Part shown: piece by piece, positions 1 to 5,249 of the stretch
Layout: each line of letters begins with the position of its first letter
How positions within the stretch are numbered: position 1 is the stretch's first letter
NCBI GenBank assembly: GCA_049324235.1
Contig: JBMOLJ010000081.1
Coordinates: forward strand, 1 to 6,362
Reading direction: 5' to 3'
From: UBA1431 sp049324235
GTDB taxonomy: Bacteria; Bacillota; Clostridia; Christensenellales; UBA1431
Length of the DNA: 6,362 nt
The notes under the pieces: generated by a model
Databases searched by the model: none
What the model was told of the DNA's origin: nothing
What the model saw: the letters and a program-made list of their open reading frames with translations, nothing else
Made by a program: the position numbers and the translations under genes

Positions 1-1383
1 GGCTTCTTCGCGGATTACATCGCTTATGATGAGCAGGGCTTTCAATGTACAGGGGCGGGGGAGCGTCTCCTTGCAGATTTCTTCCAGGGAATGCGCGAGC
101 GCTAGCACGCGCATTCCCCGCTTTGCATAGGTTTCCGTTTGGGCGGAGAGGTCCGCATTATCGGGAAAGATGATGTCTGGTGCGCCCATGATATAGGTGC
201 CGCGGCCCGGAAAGCCTGCCGCGCTCCATTTGCGCTCGGAGGAAAACGGGACGGTAGCCGTGGATTCCCAATCCGTGTCCTGCCCGAAATATGCGCTGAT
301 TGCCTGGAAGGTGGCGTTTGAATCGGGCAGGGCACAAGCGAGAGCGGCAAACGCCGCGGTTATCTCGCCCTCACCGGTGTTGCCCATGGGGATGACCTCC
401 TCGACCTGCATGGCGCCTTTCGTGATGGTGCCCGTTTTGTCCAGGCAGAGCACATCCACGCGTGCGAGCGTCTCGATGCTCGGAAGCTGCTGCACCAGCG
501 TGCGGCGCGTGCCCAGGCGGACGACGCCTACCGCCAGCGCAACGCTGGTGAGGAGGATCAGCCCTTCGGGGATCATGCCGATAAGGCTGGCCACCGTGCT
601 TACCACAGCTTCCTCGAGCGTCTGTCCGCCCAGAAAGAACTGGCGCAAAAAGAGCAGGATGCCCAGCGGAACGATAATGTAGCTGATTGCGAGGATGATG
701 CGGTTCAGTGAAGAAACCAGCTGCGAATTGGGTTTTTTAAAGTAGCGTGCCTCTTTGGTGATGCTCGAAGCGTAGCCGCCCTCGCCAACGGTGGTCACCC
801 GTGCGCGGCCGTTGCCGGACACGACGAAACTGCCCGAGAACAGTGTATCGCCCGGATGCTTTACCACTGGGTCCGATTCACCGGTCAGCAGGGACTCGTC
901 GACAGTAAGGCTCTCGCCCGCGACCAGAACGCTGTCGGCGCATATCTGGTTTCCCGGTAGCAGCAGCATGATATCGTCCAGCACGATCTGTTCGCTGTGG
1001 ATGTCCTGCCTTTGACCGTCGCGCAGGACGTGCGCAAGCGGCGCGGTCACGATCGAGAGCTTGTCTATGGTGCGCTTGGCCCGAAGCTCCTGTATGATGC
1101 CGATGATGGTGTTCGAGATGATGACGAGTATGAACAGCAGGTTCCTGTAGGAGCCTACCATGACGATTAGGAGTGCAAGCACGATGTTTAAAAGGTTGAA
1201 CAGCGTGAATACGTTTTCGCTTACGATTTGGCGGACGGATTTTGAAAGGCTCTCGGACGATTGATTCGTTAAACCCTGGCCGATGCGTACGCGGACCTGG
1301 TCGGACGTCAGGCCGGTCTCCGCGTCTGGGATGGAATCTGCGGCCGGTGTGGGTACTTTATCGTGATGCGGGTTCTCTATCAT
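1..1383 (-). CDS. PEGL-type (CtpE-like) cation-transporting P-type ATPase, N-terminal 461 residues, cut by window edge
   Basis: Membrane ATPase that would move a cation across the cytoplasmic membrane through a phospho-aspartate intermediate. Seen: paired hydrophobic segments at about residues 59-76 and 82-98; the actuator-domain motif LTGES (166-170); a second membrane pair at about 229-248 and 256-287 carrying the ion-site motif IPEGL (271-275); the phosphorylation motif DKTGT with Asp315; and nucleotide-domain motifs FSSERKWSA (380-388), MGAPD (399-403, a KGAPE variant) and RVLALA (425-430). The frame is open to base 1, so the hinge and C-terminal membrane helices lie outside. The ATG at 1383 is chosen because AAGGA lies just upstream; the ATG at 1388 runs into a stop after two codons. 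PEGL instead of PEAL, PEGI or CPC places it near mycobacterial CtpE, for which calcium transport has been reported. The ion here is inferred: calcium is possible, but magnesium, manganese or other cations are not excluded. The family call is strong. Confidence 0.93.
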   Translation of the reverse strand, partial: MIENPHHDKVPTPAADSIPDAETGLTSDQVRVRIGQGLTNQSSESLSKSVRQIVSENVFTLFNLLNIVLALLIVMVGSYRNLLFILVIISNTIIGIIQELRAKRTIDKLSIVTAPLAHVLRDGQRQDIHSEQIVLDDIMLLLPGNQICADSVLVAGESLTVDESLLTGESDPVVKHPGDTLFSGSFVVSGNGRARVTTVGEGGYASSITKEARYFKKPNSQLVSSLNRIILAISYIIVPLGILLFLRQFFLGGQTLEEAVVSTVASLIGMIPEGLILLTSVALAVGVVRLGTRRTLVQQLPSIETLARVDVLCLDKTGTITKGAMQVEEVIPMGNTGEGEITAAFAALACALPDSNATFQAISAYFGQDTDWESTATVPFSSERKWSAAGFPGRGTYIMGAPDIIFPDNADLSAQTETYAKRGMRVLALAHSLEEICKETLPRPCTLKALLIISDVIREEA

Positions 1384-1413
1384 ATCATTTCCTTACTGTT
1401 TGTCTGTAACATA

Positions 1414-1442
1414 AATGTATCGGACTTCTTTTGCATTGTCAA
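1414..1442 (-). promoter_or_regulatory. Promoter of the P-type ATPase gene
   Basis: Reading the minus strand, a perfect TTGACA (-35, bases 1442-1437) is followed after 17 bp by TACATT (-10, bases 1419-1414, four of six consensus bases). Transcription should begin near 1407, giving a leader of about 25 nt before the ATG at 1383. That leaves no room for a riboswitch such as the manganese-sensing yybP-ykoY element found before some calcium or manganese ATPases. The -35 starts 7 bp past the trpB hairpin. Confidence 0.75.
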
Positions 1443-1444
1443 CA

Positions 1445-1480
1445 TAATGAAACAGGCGCCTACATTACAGGCGCCTGTTT
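1445..1480 (-). terminator. Hairpin terminator after trpB
   Basis: A perfect 12-bp stem (1450-1461 with 1469-1480) has a 7-nt loop. On the minus strand the 3' arm runs into TTTCATT, a short and imperfect U tract. It lies 14 nt past the trpB stop codon and directly before the ATPase promoter, so it separates the two units. No gene converges on it from the plus strand. Confidence 0.75.
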
Positions 1481-1494
1481 GAACGCTTTATCTG

Positions 1495-2874
1495 TTATTC
1501 CTGGATACCGGGGAGTTTGGGAATGGTGGCGAAGCCCTTTTCGAGTTCTTCGTCGGAGGGCGCATAGTCTTCCATCGTACCTTCTTTGTACTGCATGTAT
1601 GCGCCGATATCGAAGTTGCCGTTTCCTGTCAGGCCGAACAGGATCGTCTTCGCCTCACCTTTTTCCTTGCATTCCAGCGCGACGTCAATCGCGGTGCGGA
1701 TGGCGTGGGACGACTCGGGCGCTGGGAGAATGGCTTCGTGTTTGGCAAACAGTGTAGCGGCATCAAACACTTCGCGCTGGTATACGGCGCGCGCTTCATC
1801 TAAGAATCCGTCGTGATACAGCTTGCACAGCATGGGGGACATGCCGTGATACCTGAGGCCGCCCGCATGGATGCTGGCGGGGATGAAGCCGTTGCCCAGC
1901 GTGTACATCTTGGCCAGCGGCGTGACGTGGCCGACATCGCAGAAATCGTAGGCAAACCTTCCACGCGTAAAGGAGGGGCATGCGGCCGGCTCGACGGCGA
2001 TGAAGTAAGGTTTCCCTTTTCCGGTCAGACGGTCCTGCATATATCCTGCGATCAGGCCGCCGAAGTTGGAGCCGCCGCCGGCGCATCCGATGACGTAATC
2101 CGGATATTCATCCACCATCTCAAGCTGTTTTTTCGCTTCCAAACCGACAATGGACTGGTGCAGCAGCACCTGGTTCAGCACCGAACCCAGGCTGTAACGG
2201 GTATTCGGCGTACTTACGGCCATTTCGACCGCTTCGCTGATGGCCGTACCCAGGCTTCCCGTATTGTCAGGATCCGCTTCCAGGACTGCACGGCCGCAGT
2301 TGGTCAGGTTACTCGGACTTGCGTGTACGGTCGCACCGTAGGTTTCCATGATGCCCTTGCGGTACGGCTTTTGCATGTAGCTGACCTTGACCATGAATAC
2401 GGTCAGTTTAACGTCAAAATAGGAGCAGGCCATGGAGAGCGCGGTGCCCCATTGCCCGGCGCCCGTTTCCGTGGTTATTTGCGTAATGCCCTGCGCTTTG
2501 TTGTAGTAGACCTGCGGTACTGCGGAATTGAGCTTGTGGCTGCCCGACGTGTTGTTTCCCTCGTACTTGTAATAGATGCGCGCGGGCGTACCCAGCGCTT
2601 TTTCCAGGCTGTACGCGCGGATTACGGGAGAAGGCCTGTACATTTTGTAATAATCGAGGACAGGGCCCGGAATATCGATGTACCGCTCGGGCGTTCCTTC
2701 CTGCCTGCACAGCTCTTCGGCAAAGATGGGCGTCAGGTCGGCGGGGCCGACCGGCTGCAAAGTGCCGGGATGCAAATAGGGATCGTGCTGCTCGGGCATA
2801 TCGGCACGGATATTATACCATTGTGTTGGAATATGGTCTTCGGTAAGTAAAATGCGATTCGGGATTTTTGGCAT
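1495..2874 (-). CDS. trpB: TrpB2-type tryptophan synthase beta chain (TrpB-like PLP enzyme), 459 aa
   Basis: Pyridoxal-phosphate enzyme that joins indole to a serine-derived aminoacrylate to make L-tryptophan. Seen, numbered from the chosen start: TSGSHKLNSA with PLP lysine Lys114; TETGAGQWG (135-143) binding the substrate carboxylate; VSYMQKPYRKGIMETYGA (164-181); and the phosphate-binding loop GGGSN (266-270). Trp in GAGQWG, where classical TrpB has His, together with the longer chain (459 against about 400), marks the TrpB2 subfamily. The ATG at 2874 is preferred to the upstream in-frame ATG at 2892, because AGGAG (2887-2883) sits 8 nt before it, while the earlier ATG has no ribosome binding site and lies almost on this one. 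No trpA or other trp gene adjoins it, so it is likely a stand-alone enzyme for indole salvage or auxiliary synthesis. Some TrpB2 enzymes are reported to prefer O-phosphoserine; whether this one does is unknown. Confidence 0.93.
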   Translation of the reverse strand: MPKIPNRILLTEDHIPTQWYNIRADMPEQHDPYLHPGTLQPVGPADLTPIFAEELCRQEGTPERYIDIPGPVLDYYKMYRPSPVIRAYSLEKALGTPARIYYKYEGNNTSGSHKLNSAVPQVYYNKAQGITQITTETGAGQWGTALSMACSYFDVKLTVFMVKVSYMQKPYRKGIMETYGATVHASPSNLTNCGRAVLEADPDNTGSLGTAISEAVEMAVSTPNTRYSLGSVLNQVLLHQSIVGLEAKKQLEMVDEYPDYVIGCAGGGSNFGGLIAGYMQDRLTGKGKPYFIAVEPAACPSFTRGRFAYDFCDVGHVTPLAKMYTLGNGFIPASIHAGGLRYHGMSPMLCKLYHDGFLDEARAVYQREVFDAATLFAKHEAILPAPESSHAIRTAIDVALECKEKGEAKTILFGLTGNGNFDIGAYMQYKEGTMEDYAPSDEELEKGFATIPKLPGIQE

Positions 2875-2882
2875 GATAAAAA

Positions 2883-2887
2883 CTCCT
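2883..2887 (-). promoter_or_regulatory. Ribosome binding site that fixes the trpB start
   Basis: AGGAG on the minus strand, 8 nt before the ATG at 2874. It lies just inside the frame opened by the ATG at 2892, so the six extra residues MRGVFI that this earlier start would add are probably not translated. Confidence 0.8.
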
Positions 2888-2922
2888 CTCATCTCATAGG
2901 GTGCTCTTCAAAACTCTTCTCC

Positions 2923-2942
2923 ATACAGGTATGCGCCTGTAT
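2923..2942 (-). other. Hairpin at the 5' end of the trpB transcript
   Basis: A 7-bp perfect stem (ATACAGG with CCTGTAT, loop of 6) begins within one or two nucleotides of the predicted transcription start (about 2943). Hairpins at the very 5' end of an mRNA commonly slow decay in Firmicutes. The loop side shares the 8-mer ACAGGCGC with the trpB terminator hairpin. It is not followed by a U tract, so it is not an attenuator terminator. Confidence 0.5.
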
Positions 2943-2949
2943 CTTCTTT

Positions 2950-2978
2950 AGCATATGCAAAATGTAGAATAATGTCAA
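2950..2978 (-). promoter_or_regulatory. Promoter of trpB
   Basis: On the minus strand a perfect TTGACA (2978-2973), a 17-bp spacer, then TATGCT (2955-2950, four of six). The predicted start near 2943 gives a leader of about 69 nt. No T-box, no tryptophan-rich leader peptide and no terminator/antiterminator pair is visible, so control by charged tRNA or classical attenuation is not supported. Confidence 0.75.
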
Positions 2979-3014
2979 CCAATATATTTTGCAATAGCAT
3001 CGGAAACGAATAGT

Positions 3015-3020
3015 AGGAGG
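3015..3020 (+). promoter_or_regulatory. Strong ribosome binding site for the long form of the holin-like protein
   Basis: A perfect AGGAGG, 7 nt before the ATG at 3028. It is the main reason for annotating the long reading despite its atypical N-terminus. No convincing plus-strand promoter was found upstream: TATATT at 2983-2988 could be a -10, but no matching -35 lies 16-18 bp before it. Confidence 0.8.
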
Positions 3021-3027
3021 AACCATC

Positions 3028-3420
3028 ATGCCCGATGAAAGTATGCACATGATGCAGGCCGGCACATATAACTATACTGGACGCATAAAAAATGCGGTCA
3101 GAGCATGCCATATTATTCACTTGGATAAAAAGCCGGACAAATGGAGTGTTGCTTATATGGAGGATCTTTCTTCCTGTATTGCCGAAAAGGCGGTAATGCT
3201 GATACCTGCGCTCATAATACTGGGCAAGATCATCAAATCAATACCCGGTATGCCGTGTTGGCTGATCCCGCTGCTGCTTCTTGTGCCCGGTGTCCTGGGT
3301 ACAATGATGCTCCTGGGCTGGACGGTTGAGGCCGGCATACAGGGAGTTCTCATCACGGGCGCGGCTGTTTACGGCAATCAGGTCTGGAAACAGGTGATAC
3401 GCAAATCAAACAAAGGCTGA
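3028..3420 (+). CDS. Holin-like small membrane protein (Hol44 / phage_holin_5_2 type) with N-terminal extension, 130 aa
   Basis: The C-terminal two thirds read as a compact membrane protein: hydrophobic segments at about residues 55-70, 78-98 and 100-116, a short charged turn, WLIPLLLLVPGVLG (78-91), then IQGVLITGAAVYGNQVWKQ (104-122) and a basic tail. This order, with a GxxxK linker, WLIP and QGxxxxGxAVYxNQxxKQ, matches my memory of phage holins of superfamily V (Hol44), which assemble in the membrane and release or activate lysins; no search was run. Such proteins are usually about 80-90 residues. Here residues 1-43 are polar and resemble nothing I know. The upstream ATG has a perfect AGGAGG. 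An internal in-frame ATG at 3157 (residue 44), with GGAG 10 nt before it, would give an 87-residue protein of normal size. No endolysin, portal or tail gene is adjacent, so it may be a domesticated or stray prophage gene. The membrane-protein call is firm; the holin call is moderate. Confidence 0.65.
   Translation: MPDESMHMMQAGTYNYTGRIKNAVRACHIIHLDKKPDKWSVAYMEDLSSCIAEKAVMLIPALIILGKIIKSIPGMPCWLIPLLLLVPGVLGTMMLLGWTVEAGIQGVLITGAAVYGNQVWKQVIRKSNKG
3143..3159 (+). promoter_or_regulatory. Possible internal ribosome binding site and start for a short holin form
   Basis: GGAG at 3143-3146 is followed after 10 nt by an in-frame ATG at 3157-3159 (Met44 of the long protein). The resulting 87-residue product would begin MEDLSSCIAEKAV, just before the first membrane segment, which is a natural start for this family. 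Confidence 0.4.
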
Positions 3421-3430
3421 CGCCTTTCCC

Positions 3431-3468
3431 AAGCGCCCTGCCTGTGCTGGCACAGGCAGGGCGCTTTT
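3431..3468 (+). terminator. Strong terminator after the holin-like gene, possibly shared with convergent pyk
   Basis: A 16-bp GC-rich perfect stem (3431-3446 with 3451-3466) with a 4-nt loop ends in TTTT (3465-3468), then a further T-rich run, on the plus strand. It starts 10 nt after the TGA. On the minus strand the same hairpin follows pyk but continues as CTTGGGAAAGG without a U tract, so for pyk it would be a poor intrinsic terminator. A weaker inverted repeat (3466-3472 with 3488-3494) lies between it and the pyk stop. Confidence 0.85.
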
Positions 3469-3501
3469 GCGGTTTTGGTTCACAATCCCGCAAACATTTA
3501 A

Positions 3502-4935
3502 TTATTTCAGCACCGGGTTTCCGGCGATATGAACCTTAAGCATGTTGGTGGTGCCGCTCACGCCGATGGGGACGCCCGCCGTGATGACGACAAGGTCGCC
3601 GGTATTGATAAAGTGCGAGTTGAGGGCGGTCTCAACGCCGATTTCCAGAAGGTTTTCGGCAGAGCATGCCTCTTTGCTCAGGCAGGGCAGTATGCCCCAG
3701 GAAAGCCACAGCTGGCGCATCACTTTTTTGGAGGTGGTGGCGGCAATGATGGGGCAATGAGGCCTGAAGCGGGAAATCTTCTGTGCGGTGATTCCTGATT
3801 TCGTAACGGTAACAATGGCCGTGGCGTTAAGGTCCATGGCTGTCGTGCAGGTCGCGTGGCTGATCGCGTTGGCCACATCAAAGGACATATCTGCGTGGCG
3901 GCTCTTGAAAAGGGCTTTATAGTCCATGGATTCTTCCGCAGCCTCGGCGATTCTTACCATCATTTGGAGGCTTTCGATAGGATACCTGCCCGCTGCCGTT
4001 TCGCCGGAGAGCATGATGGCGCTGGTGCCTTCGAATATTGCGTTTGCGACATCGTTCGCCTCGGCGCGCGTCGGCCGGGGGTTGCGTATCATGGAGTCCA
4101 GCATCTGCGTTGCGGTGATTACGGGTTTGCCCGACTCATAGCATTTTTTGATCAGTTCTTTTTGCACGATGGGGACGCGTTCTATGGGAAGTTCCACGCC
4201 TAGATCGCCGCGCGCTACCATGATTCCGTCCGATACGGCGATGATGCTGTCGATGTTGTTTACGCCCTGCGCCGTTTCTATTTTCGCAATAAGCCGAATG
4301 CCCTTGCCGCCCTTTTCATTGAGTACCGAACGGACCTGGCGGATGTCATCGGCATCCCGTACAAAGGAAACGGCGATGAAGTCAAAATCGTTTTCTACCG
4401 CGAAAGCGATATCGTCGATATCGCTTTGCTCCATGATGGGAACGTTGACCATGACGCCGGGTACGTTCACTCCTTTATGGTTAGAGACCTGTCCGCCGTT
4501 TGATACGCGGCAGACGATATCCTCTCCCCTGATTTCCTCCACAACCATGTCGATATGCCCATCGTCAACCGAGACATGCGCGCCGGGAAAAACATCCTTG
4601 TAAAGGTCATTATATGTAATGGTTACTATGGTGCTGTCCCCTTCGACATCCTTTGGCGTAAACGTAAAAAGCTGTCCGGCCTGAAGCGTCTGCAAACCGT
4701 CCTTAAAACTGCCCGTTCGGATCTCAGGGCCTTTCATATCCATGAGCAGTGGCACGTGCTTGCCCATTTCTTCACGGACCTGCTTTAATTTATCGGCGCG
4801 CGCCTTATGCTCCTGATGGGAACCGTGGGAAAAATTCAGACGCGCTACGTCCATGCCCTCGGTGATGAGCTGCCTTATAGAGTCAAGATCGTCGACAGCG
4901 GGGCCCAGGGTGCAGACTATTTTGGTCTTTCGCAT
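3502..4935 (-). CDS. pyk: Pyruvate kinase, 477 aa
   Basis: Last ATP-forming step of glycolysis in the cytoplasm: phosphoenolpyruvate plus ADP gives pyruvate plus ATP. Seen: N-terminal RKTKIVCTLGPA (2-13); RLNFSHGS (32-39) with the substrate and potassium ligands Arg32, Asn34 and Ser36; DMKGPEIRTG (66-75); a small B domain at about residues 73-165; the catalytic-lysine and metal-site region IAKIETAQG and MVARGDLGVELP; the family signature MLDSMIRNPRPTRAEANDVANAIFEG split across the active-site helix; SGETAAGRYP; and a C-terminal domain ending GTTNMLKVH. The length is the normal core form, without the extra PEP-utilising C-terminal domain of some Bacillus and Clostridium enzymes. Glu71 aligns with Glu117 of the rabbit muscle enzyme, the marker of potassium dependence. 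Met67 replaces the usual Thr of DTKGPE. The ATG at 4935 has GGGAG 9 nt upstream. It is transcribed alone, convergent with the holin-like gene and divergent from the hydrolase. Confidence 0.97.
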   Translation of the reverse strand: MRKTKIVCTLGPAVDDLDSIRQLITEGMDVARLNFSHGSHQEHKARADKLKQVREEMGKHVPLLMDMKGPEIRTGSFKDGLQTLQAGQLFTFTPKDVEGDSTIVTITYNDLYKDVFPGAHVSVDDGHIDMVVEEIRGEDIVCRVSNGGQVSNHKGVNVPGVMVNVPIMEQSDIDDIAFAVENDFDFIAVSFVRDADDIRQVRSVLNEKGGKGIRLIAKIETAQGVNNIDSIIAVSDGIMVARGDLGVELPIERVPIVQKELIKKCYESGKPVITATQMLDSMIRNPRPTRAEANDVANAIFEGTSAIMLSGETAAGRYPIESLQMMVRIAEAAEESMDYKALFKSRHADMSFDVANAISHATCTTAMDLNATAIVTVTKSGITAQKISRFRPHCPIIAATTSKKVMRQLWLSWGILPCLSKEACSAENLLEIGVETALNSHFINTGDLVVITAGVPIGVSGTTNMLKVHIAGNPVLK

Positions 4936-4965
4936 AACAATACACTCCCGTTTGATGAAATTGTT

Positions 4966-4998
4966 TATGTATACGCGCTGGGCGTATATTTATACATA
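4966..4998 (-). repeat. Overlapping inverted repeats in the pyk leader
   Basis: Two pairings share bases and exclude each other: a 7-bp stem (4970-4976 with 4982-4988, loop of 5) and an 8-bp stem (4966-4973 with 4991-4998). They lie about 30-60 nt before the pyk ATG, and a TATAAA that could serve as an alternative -10 (4994-4989) falls inside them. The sequence could be an operator or a small leader structure. The AT-rich, TA-repeat-like composition makes chance pairing easier. Confidence 0.4.
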
Positions 4999-5001
4999 CA
5001 C

Positions 5002-5023
5002 AATGCATATCGGAACATGCATT
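5002..5023. repeat. Inverted repeat AATGCAT-N8-ATGCATT at the predicted pyk transcription start
   Basis: A perfect 7-bp inverted repeat with an 8-nt spacer (5002-5008 and 5017-5023). It begins at the predicted start point for pyk (about 5023), where a bound repressor would block transcription. It is not followed by a U tract on either strand, so it is not a terminator. I do not recognise the half-site as that of a known glycolytic regulator. Confidence 0.45.
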
Positions 5024-5029
5024 ACATCT

Positions 5030-5038
5030 ATGATACCA
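5030..5038 (-). promoter_or_regulatory. Probable pyk promoter (extended -10)
   Basis: On the minus strand TGG followed by TATCAT (5035-5030) fits an extended -10 element (TGnTATAAT, five of six in the hexamer). The -35 is poor: AATTCA lies at 17 bp. Transcription would start near 5023, with a leader of about 88 nt. A competing -10, TATAAA at 4994-4989, has no recognisable -35. Confidence 0.5.
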
Positions 5039-5086
5039 CAAAATACAGGGCTTGAATTGCCCGATGGCTAATTTTTCCTTGATTTT

Positions 5087-5112
5087 AACAATATTCCATG
5101 CCAAATATTGTT
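5087..5112. repeat. Inverted repeat AACAATATT-N8-AATATTGTT upstream of the hydrolase promoter
   Basis: A perfect 9-bp inverted repeat (5087-5095 and 5104-5112) with an 8-nt spacer, ending 2 bp before the -35 of the NlpC/P60 gene. The half-site centres are 17 bp apart, so a dimer could bind one face over nearly two turns. The position suits an activator or a repressor touching the -35. No U tract follows on either strand. The regulator is unknown. Confidence 0.5.
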
Positions 5113-5114
5113 GG

Positions 5115-5143
5115 TTGAAAGCATGCAGTACAGTGTATATACT
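5115..5143 (+). promoter_or_regulatory. Promoter of the NlpC/P60 hydrolase gene
   Basis: TTGAAA (-35, 5115-5120, five of six) and TATACT (-10, 5138-5143, five of six) are separated by exactly 17 bp. It is the best -10/-35 pair in this intergenic region. Transcription should begin near 5150, giving a leader of about 100 nt. Confidence 0.8.
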
Positions 5144-5149
5144 CAATCA

Positions 5150-5249
5150 CGTCACGACACAAGTCTTACCGAATTTTAGGGAGCCAGTCCGCTCCCAGCG
5201 CTTAATATAGGCGCAGGCCGCAACGGTCGACGGCGAAAGGAGGTTAACT
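5150..5249 (+). ncRNA. Structured 5' leader of the hydrolase gene, candidate cis-regulatory RNA of unknown class
   Basis: Three hairpins lie back to back with single A residues between them: GGGAGC/GCTCCC (5179-5184 with 5191-5196, loop of 6); GCGCTT/AGGCGC with one G-U pair (5198-5203 with 5209-5214, loop of 5); and GGCCG/CGGTC with one G-U pair (5216-5220 with 5224-5228, loop of 3). The ribosome binding site AGGAGG (5238-5243) follows 9 nt later. CTCC in the first 3' arm could instead pair with GGAG of that site, so a switch between two folds can be imagined. Firmicute cell-wall hydrolases often carry c-di-AMP (ydaO-type) riboswitches. CCGAATTTTAGGGAGCC recalls the start of that motif, but the rest of the conserved core is not seen and the leader is short. 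Confidence 0.45.

Noticed and set aside
197..1015. Two plus-strand open frames opposite the P-type ATPase
   Set aside because: Ser/Thr/Arg-rich translations with no motif, opposite the TGES, PEGL and DKTGT motifs of the real gene.
1813..2850. 345-codon plus-strand open frame antisense to trpB
   Set aside because: It is the mirror of a strongly conserved enzyme, has no domain I recognise and an Arg-rich, Ala-rich composition typical of antisense frames in GC-rich codons.
2889..2924. 11-codon minus-strand micro-ORF in the trpB leader (MEKSFEEHPMR)
   Set aside because: It has no tryptophan codons, its start lies in the 5' hairpin and no ribosome binding site precedes it, so a leader-peptide attenuator is not supported.
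2908..3120. 70-codon minus-strand open frame overlapping the start of the holin-like gene
   Set aside because: It contains the trpB promoter, has no clear ribosome binding site, and its translation shows no recognisable feature.
3466..3494. Second hairpin (TTTGCGG/CCGCAAA) as an intrinsic pyk terminator
   Set aside because: The loop is 15 nt, the stem only 7 bp, and on the minus strand it is followed by A residues, not U.
5160..5249. c-di-AMP (ydaO-yuaA) riboswitch before the hydrolase
   Set aside because: Only the first stretch resembles the motif; the conserved GGGGUGAAU-like and AGCUAACC-like segments are absent and the leader is shorter than usual. Kept as an unclassified structured leader.
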